A stretch of 64,000 nt of DNA from Zea mays (Eukaryota; Streptophyta; Magnoliopsida; Poales; Poaceae), in NCBI RefSeq assembly GCF_902167145.1, contig NC_050101.1:132896990-132960989 (forward strand), given 5' to 3'. Below are positions 12,601 through 20,225 of the stretch, one piece after another. The translations under genes were made by a program, and so were the position numbers. A model generated the notes under the pieces. It saw only the letters and a list, made by a program, of their open reading frames with translations. It was not told where the DNA came from and did no database searches. Positions within the stretch are counted from its first letter, which is position 1, and every line of letters begins with the position of its first letter.

Positions 12601-15600
12601 GACTACGGAGGTTACTTGGTTATGGTTGTCTCTTGAGGATTTTGTTGTTTCTGTTTCTAAGTCAGCTACTCTTTTGTGTGACAGTATGTACAGATGCTAT
12701 TAGAATTTCTCGTGATCCAGTCAAGCATGAGCTTACTAAGCATATAGGTGGTGATGCCTATTATATGCATACATGCACAGGCTCAGGATGATATGATTGA
12801 TCTTCGTTATGTGTCTTTATAGCTTCAGTTGGCTAATTTCTTCACGAAGACGCATACCAAAGCTCAACATATATTTTCTCTCTCCAAACTATGTGCTTTT
12901 TATCCACTTGAGTTTGAGGGGGTGTTAGATGTCTATGTTGGAAACTGAACCCATAACCCTAACCAGGGATGGGGAGTAGTATTAATAGACTTCATAACTG
13001 GGCCAGGCCCATTACAGTGAGGGGTGAGACGGTAATTATATGGGGAGCACCCCAAACCCTAGAATCCTAGACGGGTAGTCTAACACCCCCCCGCAGTCAC
13101 AACTCTATCCTGTACAGATGTTGAGACTGGATCGAAAGTCTAAAAATACACTCGACGGTAGACCCTTGGTGAAGATGTCGGCGAACTGCAGCGTGGTGGG
13201 GACGCTGAGAACCCGAACGTCACCGGCAGCGACACGCTCGCGGACGAAGTGTAGGTCGATCTCGACGTGCTTCGTGCGCTGATGCTGCACGGGGTTGGTG
13301 GAGAGGTAGACCGCACTGATGTTGTCGCAGTAGACGAGTGTGGCGCGCTGAAGAGGACTGTGGAGCTCGTGGAGGAGCTGGCGCAGCCAGGAGGCCTCTG
13401 CCACACCGTTGGCCACGGCACGGTACTCGGCCTCAGCGCTGGAGCGAGAGACGACGGGCTGCCTCTTGGCGGCCCAAGAGACGAGGTTGGCGCCCAGGAA
13501 CACGGCGTAGCCGGAGGTGGACCGGCGCGTGTCGGGACAGCCAGCCCAGCCAGCGTCGGTGTAGACCACGAGCTCCGACGTCGGGGATGGGCGGAGTAGG
13601 AGACCGTAGTCGAGGGAGCCGCGGAGGTAGCGTAGAATCCGCTTGAGCGCAGTGAGATGGGGCTCCCGTGGAGTGTGCATATGCAGGCACACCTGCTGGA
13701 CGGCGTAAGCGATGTCGGGCCTGGAGAACGTGAGGTACTGGAGCGCGCCGGTGAGGCTCCGGTAAGACGTCGCGTCGGCGACCGGAGGCCCGTCGTCCTC
13801 AGAGAGCTTCGCCTGAGTGTCGACAGGCGTGGAGCAGGGCTTGCAGTCGGACATGCCAGCCCGCTCCAGGATGTCGATGGCGTAATGGCGCTGGTGGAGG
13901 AAGAGACCCTGAGGCCGACGTTCGGCGGTGATGCCGAGGAAGTGGTGGAGGGGCCCCAGGTCCTTCATCGCGAACTCCCGCTGAAGGGCGACGATCGTGG
14001 GGTGTAGAAGGTCGGCGGTGGATGCCGTGAGCACAATGTCGTCGACGTAGAGCAGGATGTAGACGGTGTCGTCGCCGCGCCGGTAGATGAACAGGGACGT
14101 GTCCGACTTGGCCTCGACGAAGCCGATGGAGGCCAGGTAGGAGGCGAAGCGACTGTACCAAGCCCGTGGCGCCTGCTTGAGGCCGTACAGGGACCTGTTT
14201 AGCCAGCAAACCAGATCCGGGCGGTCAGCGTCGACGAAGCCGGTGGGCTGGCTGCAGTAGACAGTCTCCGTTAGAGTGCCATGGAGGAAGGCATTCTTGA
14301 CATCGAGCTGATGGATCGCCCAGTCGCGGGAGAGGGCGAGGGAGAGGACGGCGCGAACAGTGGCGAACTTGACGACAGGGCTGAAGGTCTCGTCGTAGTC
14401 CACTCCGGGGCGCTGGGTGAAGCCCCGAAGGACCCAACGGGCCTTGTAGCGGTCGAGGGAGCCGTCCGAGGTCAGCTTGTGGCGAAATAGCCACTTGCCG
14501 GTGACCACGTTGGTGCCTGGTGGACGCGGCACCAGGTCCCAGGTGTGGTTGGCCAAGAGGGCCGCGTACTCCTCCTCCATAGCACGACGCCAATGTGGGT
14601 CGGCGAGGGCAGTGCGAACGGAGGAGGGTACCGGGGAAGCGTCGGGTGGAGTGCTAGTCGTAGCAGCTGCCAGGATTAGCCGGTCGACGGGGCGGAGAAC
14701 GCCAGCAGCGCGCCGAGTCACCATCGGGTGGACGTGCCCGGGGTCGCGGTGGATGGCGACCGGGTGGTATACGGACGACTCGGAGTGAACCGCCGGAACG
14801 TCGGGAGCGGCTGGTGTGGCCGGCTCGCGGCGATGATAGACGACGGCGGGGTCGGCGAATCGGGCCGCGCTCGTCGACGGGCCCGAGTCGGGGGGCACCG
14901 AGGTAGTGGCGTGGCCGCGGCGATGATAGACGAGGGCGGGGTGGCGAATCGAGCCGGAGTCGACGGGGCCGCGCGTGGCGCAGGCGGGGTCGACGGGGCC
15001 GCGCGTGGCGCAGGCAGGATCGACGGGGCCGCGCGTGGCGCAGGCGGGGTCGACGGGGCCGCGCGTGGCGCAGGCCGGTCGACGGGGCCGCGCGTGGCGC
15101 AGGCGGGGTCGACGGGGCCGCGCGTGGCGCGGAAGAGGTCGTAGTGGCCGCACGAGGAGCAGGTAACGGCGCAAGACGGGGAGCCGAAGGTGGGGGAGGA
15201 ATCGGATCGGACTCGAGGAGGGAGTCAAGATCGGTGGGTGGGGTGGAGCCAGCAAGGGGAAACACATCTTCGTCAAAGATGACATGACGAGAGATGATGC
15301 GGTGGGAGGTGAGGTCTAGACACCGGTACCCCTTGTGGTCAGGGGAGTAGCCAAGGAATAGACAGCGGGTGGAGCGAGGAGATAGCTTATGTGGAGCGGT
15401 AGCGGAAGTGTTAGGGTAGCAGGCACAGCCGAACACGCGAAGGTGGTCATAGGAAGGGGTTGTGCCGTATAGGGCGAAGTGAGGGGTAGGGTGGCGTACC
15501 GCCTTCGAGGGAAGACGGTTGAGGAGGTGGGTGGCAGTGTGCAGGGCCTCTGCCCAGTAGCTGGGAGGGAGAGACGCCTGGAAGAGGAGGCAGCGGAGCA

Positions 15601-18600
15601 TATTAGTGGTGGTGCGGATCATGCGTTCGGCTCGGCCGTTCTGTGCAGAGGTGTAGGGGCACGAGAGACGCAATTGGACGCCATGAGTGAGGAAGAAAGA
15701 GCGAGAGGCGTTGTTATCGAACTCGCGGCCATTGTCACACTGCAGAGCACGGACCGGGCGACGAAACTGAGTGGATACCCAGGTGAAGAAGTGTGTGAGG
15801 GTGGTGAATGTGTCCGACTTCAACCAAAGCGGGAAGGTCCAGAGAAAATGGGAAAAATCATCCAAAATCACCAAATAGTATTTATAGCCAAAAAGACTGA
15901 GTACAGGGGAGGTCCAAAGATCACAGTGAACCAGGTCAAAAGCCTGCTCAGCCCGAGAAGAAGAAGTAGTAAATGGGAGACGAGTATGTCGGCCTAACTG
16001 ACAAGCATGACAGAGACCCTCAAAATGTCCCCTACTACATGAAGGATCTAAACTACTGGTAATCTTGGTCATGACGTCGGGTCCAGGATGGCCGAGACGT
16101 CGATGCCATGTGGTGGAGACCAGGGCAGGAGATGGAGACACGCCGGCGGTGGAGGGCTGGAGCGTGTAGAGGGGCCCCGAGCTGTCACAGCGGGCGAGAA
16201 GGGTCATGGTGGCCAGATCCTTCACAGAAAAACCAGAGGGGTCAAACTCAATGGAACAGGAGTTGTCAGTGGTGAATCGACGAACAGAAAGAAGGTTGTG
16301 AGTGATGTGGGGAGCTACGAGAACATCGTTGAGATAAAACGGCCAAGGGAGAACCGAGGCACCTACTGAGGTGACTGGCAGAGTGGAACCGTTTCCAACG
16401 ACGATCGAGGATGGGTGAGAGGGGAGGGGGGGATGAGAGCGAGAGAGCGTGCCTGCCGTGGGAGTGGTGTGGTACGAGGCACCGGAGTCGATCACCCAGT
16501 CGGAGGGGGGTGGGGTCATCGCCATGGTGCTGAAAGCAGCAGCGAGGGAGGCGCTGTCCCAACCACCGGCCGGCGGGGACCAAGGCGTCGAGGTGTGGGT
16601 CCCCGGGGGCAGGAGCGCGGGCGGAGCCTGGGGCACGGGGACACCGTAAGGAGGTGTGTCGTAGTGAGGTGCAGTCAGGAGGGCTGGCGCCGGAGGACGG
16701 GAGGTACTCGGTGCCTGGCCCGGCCACATGGCGATGGTCCCGGTCCAGGGGTTGTAGAATGACGGCCACGCGTGGCCGCCACCCCGGCCGGAGGGACCAC
16801 CACGAGAGGAGCCGCCGCTCCCACGGCCGCCCTTGCGGGAGCGACGACCCCCGTCGGTCGTGGAAGTCGGACGAGGGGCCGCCGGGACGGCAGGCGGAGG
16901 GCGGGTGGGAGCCCCGGTCGACGGAGGACGAGTGGCCTGGCCCCCTGAGGGTGGCTGACCACTGGTAGGAGCGCTGTAGAGGGCCGAGGCAGGAGTGGGT
17001 GCCTCATTCGCCATGGTGAGCTCCTCGAGGAGAAGCTCGTTCCGCACGGCGTGGAAGGTGGGGAAGGGCACACTCCTCTTGATGAGAGCCTTCAGGTGGC
17101 CGTAGCGGGGGCTGAGGCCACGCAGGAGGTTCAGCACCAGGGTACGATCGGCAACTGGCTCGCCGAGATCGCGGAGAGAGTCAGCCAGGCCCTTCATCTG
17201 GCGGCAGTATTCTCCCACGGAGAGGTCCCCCTGAGAGAACAGGTGGAACTGGGCGTCGAGGTGGAGCGCCCGCGCATCCCGATTCCCGAGGAACTGGTCC
17301 TCGAGAGCGAGCTACGCCTGGCGTGCAGTGTCCGCCTGATCGCGGATGATGTCCCGCAGCTCAACGGTGATGGTGTCGTGGAGCCACGAGAGGACAACGT
17401 TGTCCATGAGGCACCAGGAGCGAGGCGGTGGAGCGTCGTGGTCGACGAGGACGTGATCGTCAAGGACGAACCGCCGCAGCGTGAGAAGGACCTGTCCTCG
17501 CCAGCGGGGGTAGTGGGAAGACGCCGGATCCAGCACGACGGACACGAGGGCCCGGATGTTGTGCAGACCAGCGGCTTGAGCGTGGAGAGCAGCGATGAGG
17601 TCGGCGTCGAGGTCAGCGTCGCGGGGGTCCTCCGGGTGTTCCACAGGGGCGACCGGTGGGTGGCCGAGGAGACGCTGCGTGGTGACCATCTGGGTGGTCA
17701 GAGCGGCACCCAGGGCACGCTCACGCTCCAGGGCGAGGGAGGCGGCGCGCTCACGCTCCCGCGAGGCCATCACAGCCGCCTGGATCGTAGCGAAGGTGTC
17801 GCCGAGTGTGGAGTCGGCACCGGGGGGTGCCGCGAGGGCAGGAAACCCCGGTGGAGAGCCACGACGGTGGGCCGGGGAAGAGACGTCGCAGAGGGGCCGG
17901 AGGCCGACGATGTAGGGAGCCTCGGCATCTGCCACGGAGCGACCGGGGCCCATGGGGTGGGTCTGGCCGGCAGCAGGGAGGCCCAGGGAGGCGACGCCGG
18001 CGGCCAGGGAAGCGGGGGCCGCGCCCAGGCCCGCGGTCAGGGGCGGGTGCGCCAGGCCGGCGGTGGGCGCGTCCGGGGGGAGGTCCGCCATGGGCAGGGA
18101 GAGCGGCAGCGGGCAGCAGGGGGCTGCAGCGAAGGGGGAGAGGCGGGCGCGCAGGCCTGCGGCGGGCAGCAGGGGGCTGCGGCGAAGGGAGGAGAGGCGG
18201 GCGCGCGCGGAGCTTGCGCAGGGGAAGAGGGCGCGCCGGCTGGTGCACGCCGGAGAAGGGGGCGGCGCGGCCGGAGAGAGGGGGAAGCAGAGGCCAGCGC
18301 AGGGGAGCTCCGGCGGCTGGGGAAGAAGCCCCTGGCGGCGGCTGGGGGCCGGCGGCTGGGGGCAGAGGGCCGGCGGCGGCTGGGCAGGGAGAAGCCCCTG
18401 GGCGCAGCAGGGAGGGAGGGGGAGGAGAGGCCGGCGCAGGGGAGCTCCGGCGGCTGGGGAAGAAGCCCCTGGCGGCGGCGGGGGGGCCGGCGGCTGGGGG
18501 CAGGGGGCCGGCGGCGGCTGGGCAGGGAGAAGCCCCTGGCGGCTGTAGCTGATAGGACCTAAACCTAAACCAAATTTGATACCATGTTGGAAACTGAACC

Positions 18601-20037
18601 CATAACCCTAACCAGGGATGGGGAGTAGTATTAATAGACTTCGTAACTGGGCCAGGCCCATTACAGTGAGGGGTGAGACGGTAATTATATGGGGAGCACC
18701 CCAAACCCTAGAATCCTAGACGGGTAGTCTAACAGTCTATGTGCGTGTCCTTGTTGTATTCGGTCTCATATATAGAGTACTTGTTAGATGTCTATGTATG
18801 TGTCCTTGTTGTATTTGGACTTATGTATAGAGTCCTTGTCGCGATCTCTGGATTTGTGTATATATTTAGACCTAGTGCCCTCATATTGAATACAATGCAA
18901 TTCAGAACATGTTCACGATTGTATGTAGCTTAATATATATTTATTCATCAAGAGTCAGTAAACAATAAGCCTTTCTGAAGAGATTGACTGCCCACTATGT
19001 TTCAACATTTGAAAATTTTATGCTGAAAGACTTTTTCAGCAACAGGACTTCGGCGTAAAGCATTGGCAGAACTTCATTGAGGCGAAAGGACCATAGTCCT
19101 CACTAATTTTTCATATTTCTTTGTAAATTTATACTTAATCATGCTTAAATATTGATAATGTAGCCATTTTAGCACTGGTGGCCTATTCTAACGTCTATGT
19201 GAAGCTTCACAACTGGTGTAAGGATAGATATATAAAAAACATCTGGAGTGAAGTAAGGAATGCAAGCGCAGGATCCAGTAAAATATATCAATCAGTACAT
19301 GATAATTGATAGCATATAGATGATAGCATACCGGACTATGAACAGGCATGGACTGCGGAGTGACCTTTAACAAAACATTACAGCTGACTATCTCCAGTGG
19401 ACTCTATATCCCACTCACTATCTCACTTCCTATTTCAAACTACACTCTGCAAACAAACAGTGCAATCTACGGTGCAAAATAATACTTTGCACACCCGTTT
19501 ACACGGCCTGCTGGAGATAGCCTAAAAGAAGTATCTTAAGGCATCGTATACCTATACCATCAGTAATCCCGCAGCCTGTCCTTCCTATATCGTGTAGAAC
19601 AAGCAAATGGTGCAGAAAAGCGGAAACGAAGCATGGTACTTGAGTGATTAGTCCTACCGCTGTGATTGTATTGGGACTGAGATAGTGGGAAATCAGGATA
19701 TGGGCTTGCAGAGTGCTTTTATACAATTTGTTTATTTCAACATTAATGAATATTAAAATCAAATAGCAGGAATTCCTTAGAACAAAGATTTAAATTCAAC
19801 AGCAGATCTCTGAGAGTCTTTAGGACGCAGGGTGTGTGGTGTGGTGTGGGTGGGTGGGTGGGGCCGTGGTGAATGCTTGTTTATGGATGCGGTAGGCAAA
19901 GAGAAAAAGGCAACTTGCGGAAATGTTAGTACCGTGCTGCGGCGGCGCTCGGCGGCGACGGCGAAGCCAAAGGCGGTCAGGCATAGGGCGACCACCAGAA
20001 TGTGCACCAGAATGGAGCTGCTCCCTGTATCGCCCAT
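336..20037 (-). CDS. DUF1218 family four-span membrane protein (three exons, 19-kb first intron)
   Basis: I join three exons: 20037-19933 (35 codons), 917-715 and 600-336, giving 190 residues, a usual length for the family. The start is the ATG at 20037; an upstream TTG is not used. Exon 1 encodes a hydrophobic segment followed by AAERRRST. Exon 2 continues in phase with a short linker, CVYDSDIATGYGVG, a second membrane span and the Cys-rich TRCMCFG. Exon 3 supplies AEACLIAGATKNAYHTKYR, CQTLRKGVF and the last span. Splice sites are GT/AG: intron 1 is 19932-918 and intron 2 is 714-601. Known family members act in secretory-pathway or plasma membranes and affect vein patterning, leaf symmetry or lignin deposition; which role applies here is unknown. 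Nearly all of intron 1 is transposon-derived. The family call is firm; expression of this long-intron gene is inferred. Confidence 0.88.
715..917 (-). CDS. DUF1218 gene, exon 2
   Basis: The acceptor is TTTTTATAACAG at 929-918, after a T-rich tract. The exon encodes residues 36 to about 103: GSIVTDSS, CVYDSDIATGYGVGAF, a membrane span, TRCMCFGAPLAPGGSRAW and the start of span three. It ends TCATG before a GT donor at 714-713, splitting the Trp codon. Confidence 0.88.
1095..1755 (+). mobile_element. RTE-type LINE fragment, decayed
   Basis: Conceptual translation gives LKWKFYRTVIRPAMLY followed by ECWPTKR, then frame-broken relatives of the usual GHTRRD, RWFG.V.RRP and GRPKLTW...LNRS.WK blocks that end RTE-type reverse transcriptase ORFs of plants. 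It has several stops and frame changes. The last 350 bases align with 5847-6165, a second fragment of the same family. It lies in DUF1218 intron 1, antisense to the gene. Confidence 0.72.
1756..2018. other. Intron stretch with no recognised feature
   Basis: Part of DUF1218 intron 1 between the RTE fragment and the solo LTR. I see no gene here. It ends with TTGTC, the target site of the next element. Confidence 0.6.
2019..5286 (+). mobile_element. Long solo LTR (TGTAACA type), probably Gypsy
   Basis: It begins TGTAACATCCC and ends GGGGCGTTATA, a decayed form of a TG...CA LTR. It is flanked by perfect 5-bp repeats TTGTC (2014-2018 and 5287-5291). There are no coding domains, second LTR, primer-binding site or polypurine tract. 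A TATATAAGG box at 3171-3179 suits an LTR promoter. Without the nested hAT element it is about 2.74 kb. Long LTRs of this type occur in Del/Tekay-like Gypsy elements; that family assignment is inferred. The strand is set from the TATA box. Confidence 0.78.
3258..3779. mobile_element. Non-autonomous hAT element nested in the solo LTR
   Basis: Termini are CATAGTTCTTAAGGCG and, read inward from the other end, CATGGTTGCAAAGGCG, so imperfect terminal inverted repeats of about 16 bases. The flanks are a perfect 8-bp direct repeat AAAGTAGT (3250-3257 and 3780-3787), the hAT hallmark. Subterminal regions are rich in GCCTAGGCG-like palindromes. The GC-rich interior has no transposase. The element is 522 bp. 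Confidence 0.85.
5318..5846. mobile_element. Possible second hAT-like GC-rich element, left end damaged
   Basis: The right end reads inward CATGGTTGTCATGGCG and the left begins CATGGCGTCGCCTAG, with GCCTAGGCG-type subterminal motifs like those of the element at 3258-3779. The left terminus seems to lack about 8 bases and I find no target duplication. The right end abuts an RTE fragment, suggesting insertion into it. Confidence 0.4.
5847..6165 (+). mobile_element. RTE-type LINE 3' fragment, second copy
   Basis: This aligns along its length with 1405-1755, sharing the end of the reverse transcriptase ORF and the AT-rich 3' tail. It has stops and small indels. The preceding hAT-like element probably cut off its 5' part. 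Confidence 0.6.
6424..7131 (+). pseudogene. LINE ORF1, 5'-truncated C-terminal part
   Basis: An open frame from the stop at 6421 to the stop at 7131, about 235 codons, without a convincing ATG (the codon at 6466 is GTG). It ends 35 bases before the ORF2 ATG, the usual dicistronic LINE layout. Visible parts are a basic segment around RRSRRVAGVKP and a C-terminal stretch ITEAQKKVIRSLGLAATEEA that I recognise as the tail of plant L1-type ORF1 proteins. The RNA-binding N-terminal half is missing, so this is a 5'-truncated insertion. Confidence 0.7.
7167..10736 (+). CDS. LINE (L1 clade) ORF2: endonuclease-reverse transcriptase, intact
   Basis: One uninterrupted frame of 1189 codons. I start at the ATG at 7167 (MNLSNILVWNARGLNN); an upstream TTG is ignored. 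Order: APE-type endonuclease (residues about 1-230, with WNARGLNN, CLQETK, GDFNMI and SDHCPL), a basic linker, reverse transcriptase (about 430-800, with LDISKAFDSISW, RQGDPLSPMLF and the catalytic YADD at about 686-689), then a zinc-binding zf-RVT domain (about 990-1090, C.LC.....Q H..C). The protein nicks DNA and reverse-transcribes the LINE RNA at the nick. It lies in DUF1218 intron 1, antisense to the gene. Catalytic residues look intact, but ORF1 is truncated, so autonomous movement is doubtful. Confidence 0.95.
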   Translation: MNLSNILVWNARGLNNKARRDYVRDTILSSKADIICLQETKVASFSSHLLLSVCGSDFDKFLTLPAVGTRGGILIAWKGAVCQVISSRIDNFSVSVQFAGMDGMNWWFTGVYGPQEDDRKIQFLQELLDFRTLCSGPWLLSGDFNMIYQAADKNNANLNRALMGRFRRFLDDCLLKEIPLHGRKFTWSNERSSPTLVRLDRVFCCNDWEDFFPNSLLQSASSGVSDHCPLILSLNVQTHKKRRFHFESYWPKLPGFLEAVSHSWNAPVSIACPVEGIFLKLQRLSKGLQKWSHHKVGNVKLQLATAKEILHRLEIARDNRVLSPGEEWLRKKLKLHCLGLASLERTIARLRSRILYLQEGDANTSFFHQQARYRKKKNFIAKFQVEERIVTSQEEKQQAALDFYDNLLGTAELRDYTLDLHSLGIQQHDLGDLELVFSMEEVWSVVKDLPLDKAPGPDGFTGRFYKVCWDIIKEDMMGALLAVQCGHVSKLKLLNTAFITLLPKKVDALLVKDYRPISLVHSFAKLVTKVLAARLAPHLPSMVSINQSAFIKGRSIQDNFLLVQQLTRSLHHSKEPHILLKLDISKAFDSISWPFLLDMLQHLGFGRSWCNLISLLLCTSSTRILVNGEPGEYILHHRGLRQGDPLSPMLFILVMEALNAMVSYAFREHMLQPIANQHAKHCISFYADDVVLFMRPSHQDISAIISILDIFGHATGLKTNISKSSVTPIQCGANELTTISALLPCATKNFPCTYLGIPLSIRRLANSDLLPLVDKVADKLPGWKANLLSRAGRLVMVKTVLSSVPIYLMLALELPKWVFKAIDKRRRGFLWKGQGDANGGNCLVSWEAVQRPLKYGGLGILNLEMFGWALRARWFWLQKTDASRPWAGLPIRVHRNAKALVDVAITSVVGSGESVKFWSDRWLLGKTVAEHCPTLIQVISRRALKRRTVAEGLTNRQWVSDIRGGLSVTVLVEYLQLWNLVDGVVLQPDIADQHIWRLSAHGTYCSKSAYDALFVGSIPFGPWRRVWKTWAPLRCKFFVWLAIKNRVWTADRLAKRGLPHPVACPLCDQAEETIQHILVSCVFARQIWTSMLHNLGLLAIVPQHGCTRFSNWWCQSIKKVEKSLRKGLNSLIILVAWEIWKHRNACVFEGVVPCTQRVQSAVIEEGNVWCLAGASALQDLLLRKLPRGP
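10932..12179. other. Intron stretch with no recognised gene
   Basis: AT-rich DUF1218 intron sequence, with a C/T-rich patch at about 11800-12030. I see no coding similarity and no clear element ends. Short open frames here have no recognisable features. Confidence 0.5.
12180..12935 (+). pseudogene. Old Copia pol remnant (RT end and RNase H) with start of its 3' LTR
   Basis: Frame-shifted but clear Copia RNase H sequence: ICPDISYSIHILSQF, HVLRYLHGI, then LIAWKTKKRLAVSHSSAEVE and a decayed KHIGGD region. It ends in a polypurine tract (GAGGGGG, about 12915-12921) followed by TGTTAGATGTCTA, the start of an LTR. That LTR is cut at 12935 by the younger Copia element and resumes at 18735. Only the 3' part of this older element remains. 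Confidence 0.75.
12936..13085 (-). repeat. Copia 3' LTR (left)
   Basis: 150 bp, running TGTTGGAAAC to GTCTAACA as printed. It differs from the other LTR by one A/G at about 12994. The single mismatch points to a recent insertion. Confidence 0.95.
13105..18091 (-). pseudogene. Copia gag-pol polyprotein with one nonsense codon and one frame break
   Basis: Starts at the ATG at 18091. gag runs 18091 to about 16600, with a UBN2-type capsid region and a Gly/Arg-rich tail in place of a zinc knuckle. Protease has VIDSGASYHTT. Integrase starts WHRRLGHPG with a Cys/His pair and carries CDNGREFDN. A Pro/Ala linker with 30-bp repeats follows, then RT with LDVKNAFLHG, GLKQAPRAWY and YVDDIVL, and RNase H with YTDAGWAGC, ending at 13105. 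Two lesions: a TAG at 17314-17312 where the family has Trp (TGG), and a change of frame within the linker repeats between integrase and RT. The parts before and after each lesion are otherwise open, so decay is recent. Confidence 0.92.
14959..15137 (-). repeat. 30-bp tandem repeat in the Copia integrase-RT linker
   Basis: Six units starting at 14959, 14989, 15019, 15049, 15078 and 15108. Five are 30 bp and the fourth (15049-15077) is 29 bp. The unit is open in all three minus-strand frames, reading as PPAPRAAPST, PACATRGPVD or RLRHARPRRP. The pol and RT frames overlap across this array. Confidence 0.93.
18110..18541 (-). repeat. GC-rich leader of the Copia element with tandem duplications
   Basis: Between the primer-binding site and gag ATG the leader is extremely GC-rich. 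A block from about 18291 recurs from about 18428 (offset 137 bases), and a shorter one near 18115 recurs near 18160. Long plus-strand frames here are a by-product of composition. Confidence 0.75.
18585..18734 (-). repeat. Copia 5' LTR (right)
   Basis: 150 bp, partner of 12936-13085. It contains an AT-rich TATA-like patch (ATATAATTAC on the minus strand), the likely promoter. The primer-binding site lies directly inside it. Confidence 0.95.
18735..18910 (+). repeat. Rest of the old Copia LTR, with internal duplication
   Basis: Continues the LTR begun at 12923, after the nested Copia element and its TSD. A segment TGTTAGATGTCTATG recurs at about 18783, followed by similar sequence, so the LTR carries a tandem duplication of about 57 bases. 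The end is set only roughly, near AATTCAGAACA. Confidence 0.6.
18911..19387. other. Intron stretch with no recognised feature
   Basis: AT-rich DUF1218 intron sequence. I see no element termini, coding domain or RNA gene. Confidence 0.5.
19388..19520. mobile_element. Small MITE candidate
   Basis: 133 bp bounded by a 10-base perfect inverted repeat CTATCTCCAG / CTGGAGATAG. It has no coding capacity, and the flanks do not show a clear target duplication. The superfamily is unknown. Confidence 0.5.
19521..19932. other. 5' end of DUF1218 intron 1
   Basis: Intron sequence between the MITE candidate and the exon 1 donor (GT at 19932-19931). It has a GTGG/GGTGG-rich patch at 19831-19866. I see no gene. 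Confidence 0.5.
19933..20037 (-). CDS. DUF1218 gene, exon 1
   Basis: This exon encodes residues 1-35, starting MGDTGSSS, with a membrane span at about residues 8-29 and ending in AAERRRST, the usual end of the first conserved block in this family. The donor is ACG followed by GTACTAAC, with phase 0. It joins in phase to the exon starting at 917. Confidence 0.85.
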
Positions 20038-20225
20038 AGCGCACCCTCTCCTCTCCAGGGCAAGCAAAGGGATAGTGGCACTCGCTCAGTCGTTAGCCCT
20101 TCGATTTGCTCTTGTCGCTGCTGCGTGGGATGGGGAAAGGGAAAGTTATGCGAGCAGTAGAACAGCACCGGCCTTCTCTTCTTTTTAATTTTCTTTTGAT
20201 TTAAACATGGAAGAACTTCATTTAA
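20038..20225 (-). promoter_or_regulatory. 5' leader and proximal promoter of the DUF1218 gene (inferred)
   Basis: Only about 190 bases separate the ATG at 20037 from the MITE, so leader and core promoter must lie here, in the MITE, or both. I do not see a convincing TATA box. The call rests on position. Confidence 0.4.

Larger units (their letters stand above)
12936..18734 (-). mobile_element. Young Copia element with 150-bp LTRs (Ale/Retrofit-like)
   Basis: The ends are 150-bp LTRs differing at one base, flanked by perfect TSDs GTCTA (12931-12935 and 18735-18739). Transcription is leftward: primer-binding site TGGTATCAAATTTG next to the right LTR, polypurine tract CTGCGGGGGG at 13095-13086 next to the left LTR. 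Domain order is gag, protease, integrase, RT, RNase H, as in Copia. The absence of a CCHC knuckle and the short LTRs suit the Ale/Retrofit lineage. It is GC-rich, unlike the AT-rich intron around it, and in sense orientation to the DUF1218 gene. Confidence 0.95.

Noticed and set aside
12945..12965. Telomere-like CCCTAAC motifs (also near 60893-60912)
   Set aside because: Only one or two imperfect units inside LTRs; not an interstitial telomere array.
15049..15077. The 29-bp repeat unit as the sole cause of the Copia frame change
   Set aside because: Adding one base there leaves the integrase and RT frames still offset, so it cannot be the whole explanation.
14959..15137. CRISPR-like array
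   Set aside because: Direct tandem repeats without spacers, inside a retrotransposon coding region; the same holds for the arrays at 29753, 40260 and 52091.
13267..15166. Plus-strand frames across the 30-bp repeat and Copia RT
   Set aside because: Shadows of the minus-strand polyprotein with no independent features.
17051..18562. Long plus-strand frame of about 500 codons rich in Gly, Ala and Arg
   Set aside because: It is the complement of the Copia gag and its GC-rich leader. No domain is visible and composition explains the missing stops.
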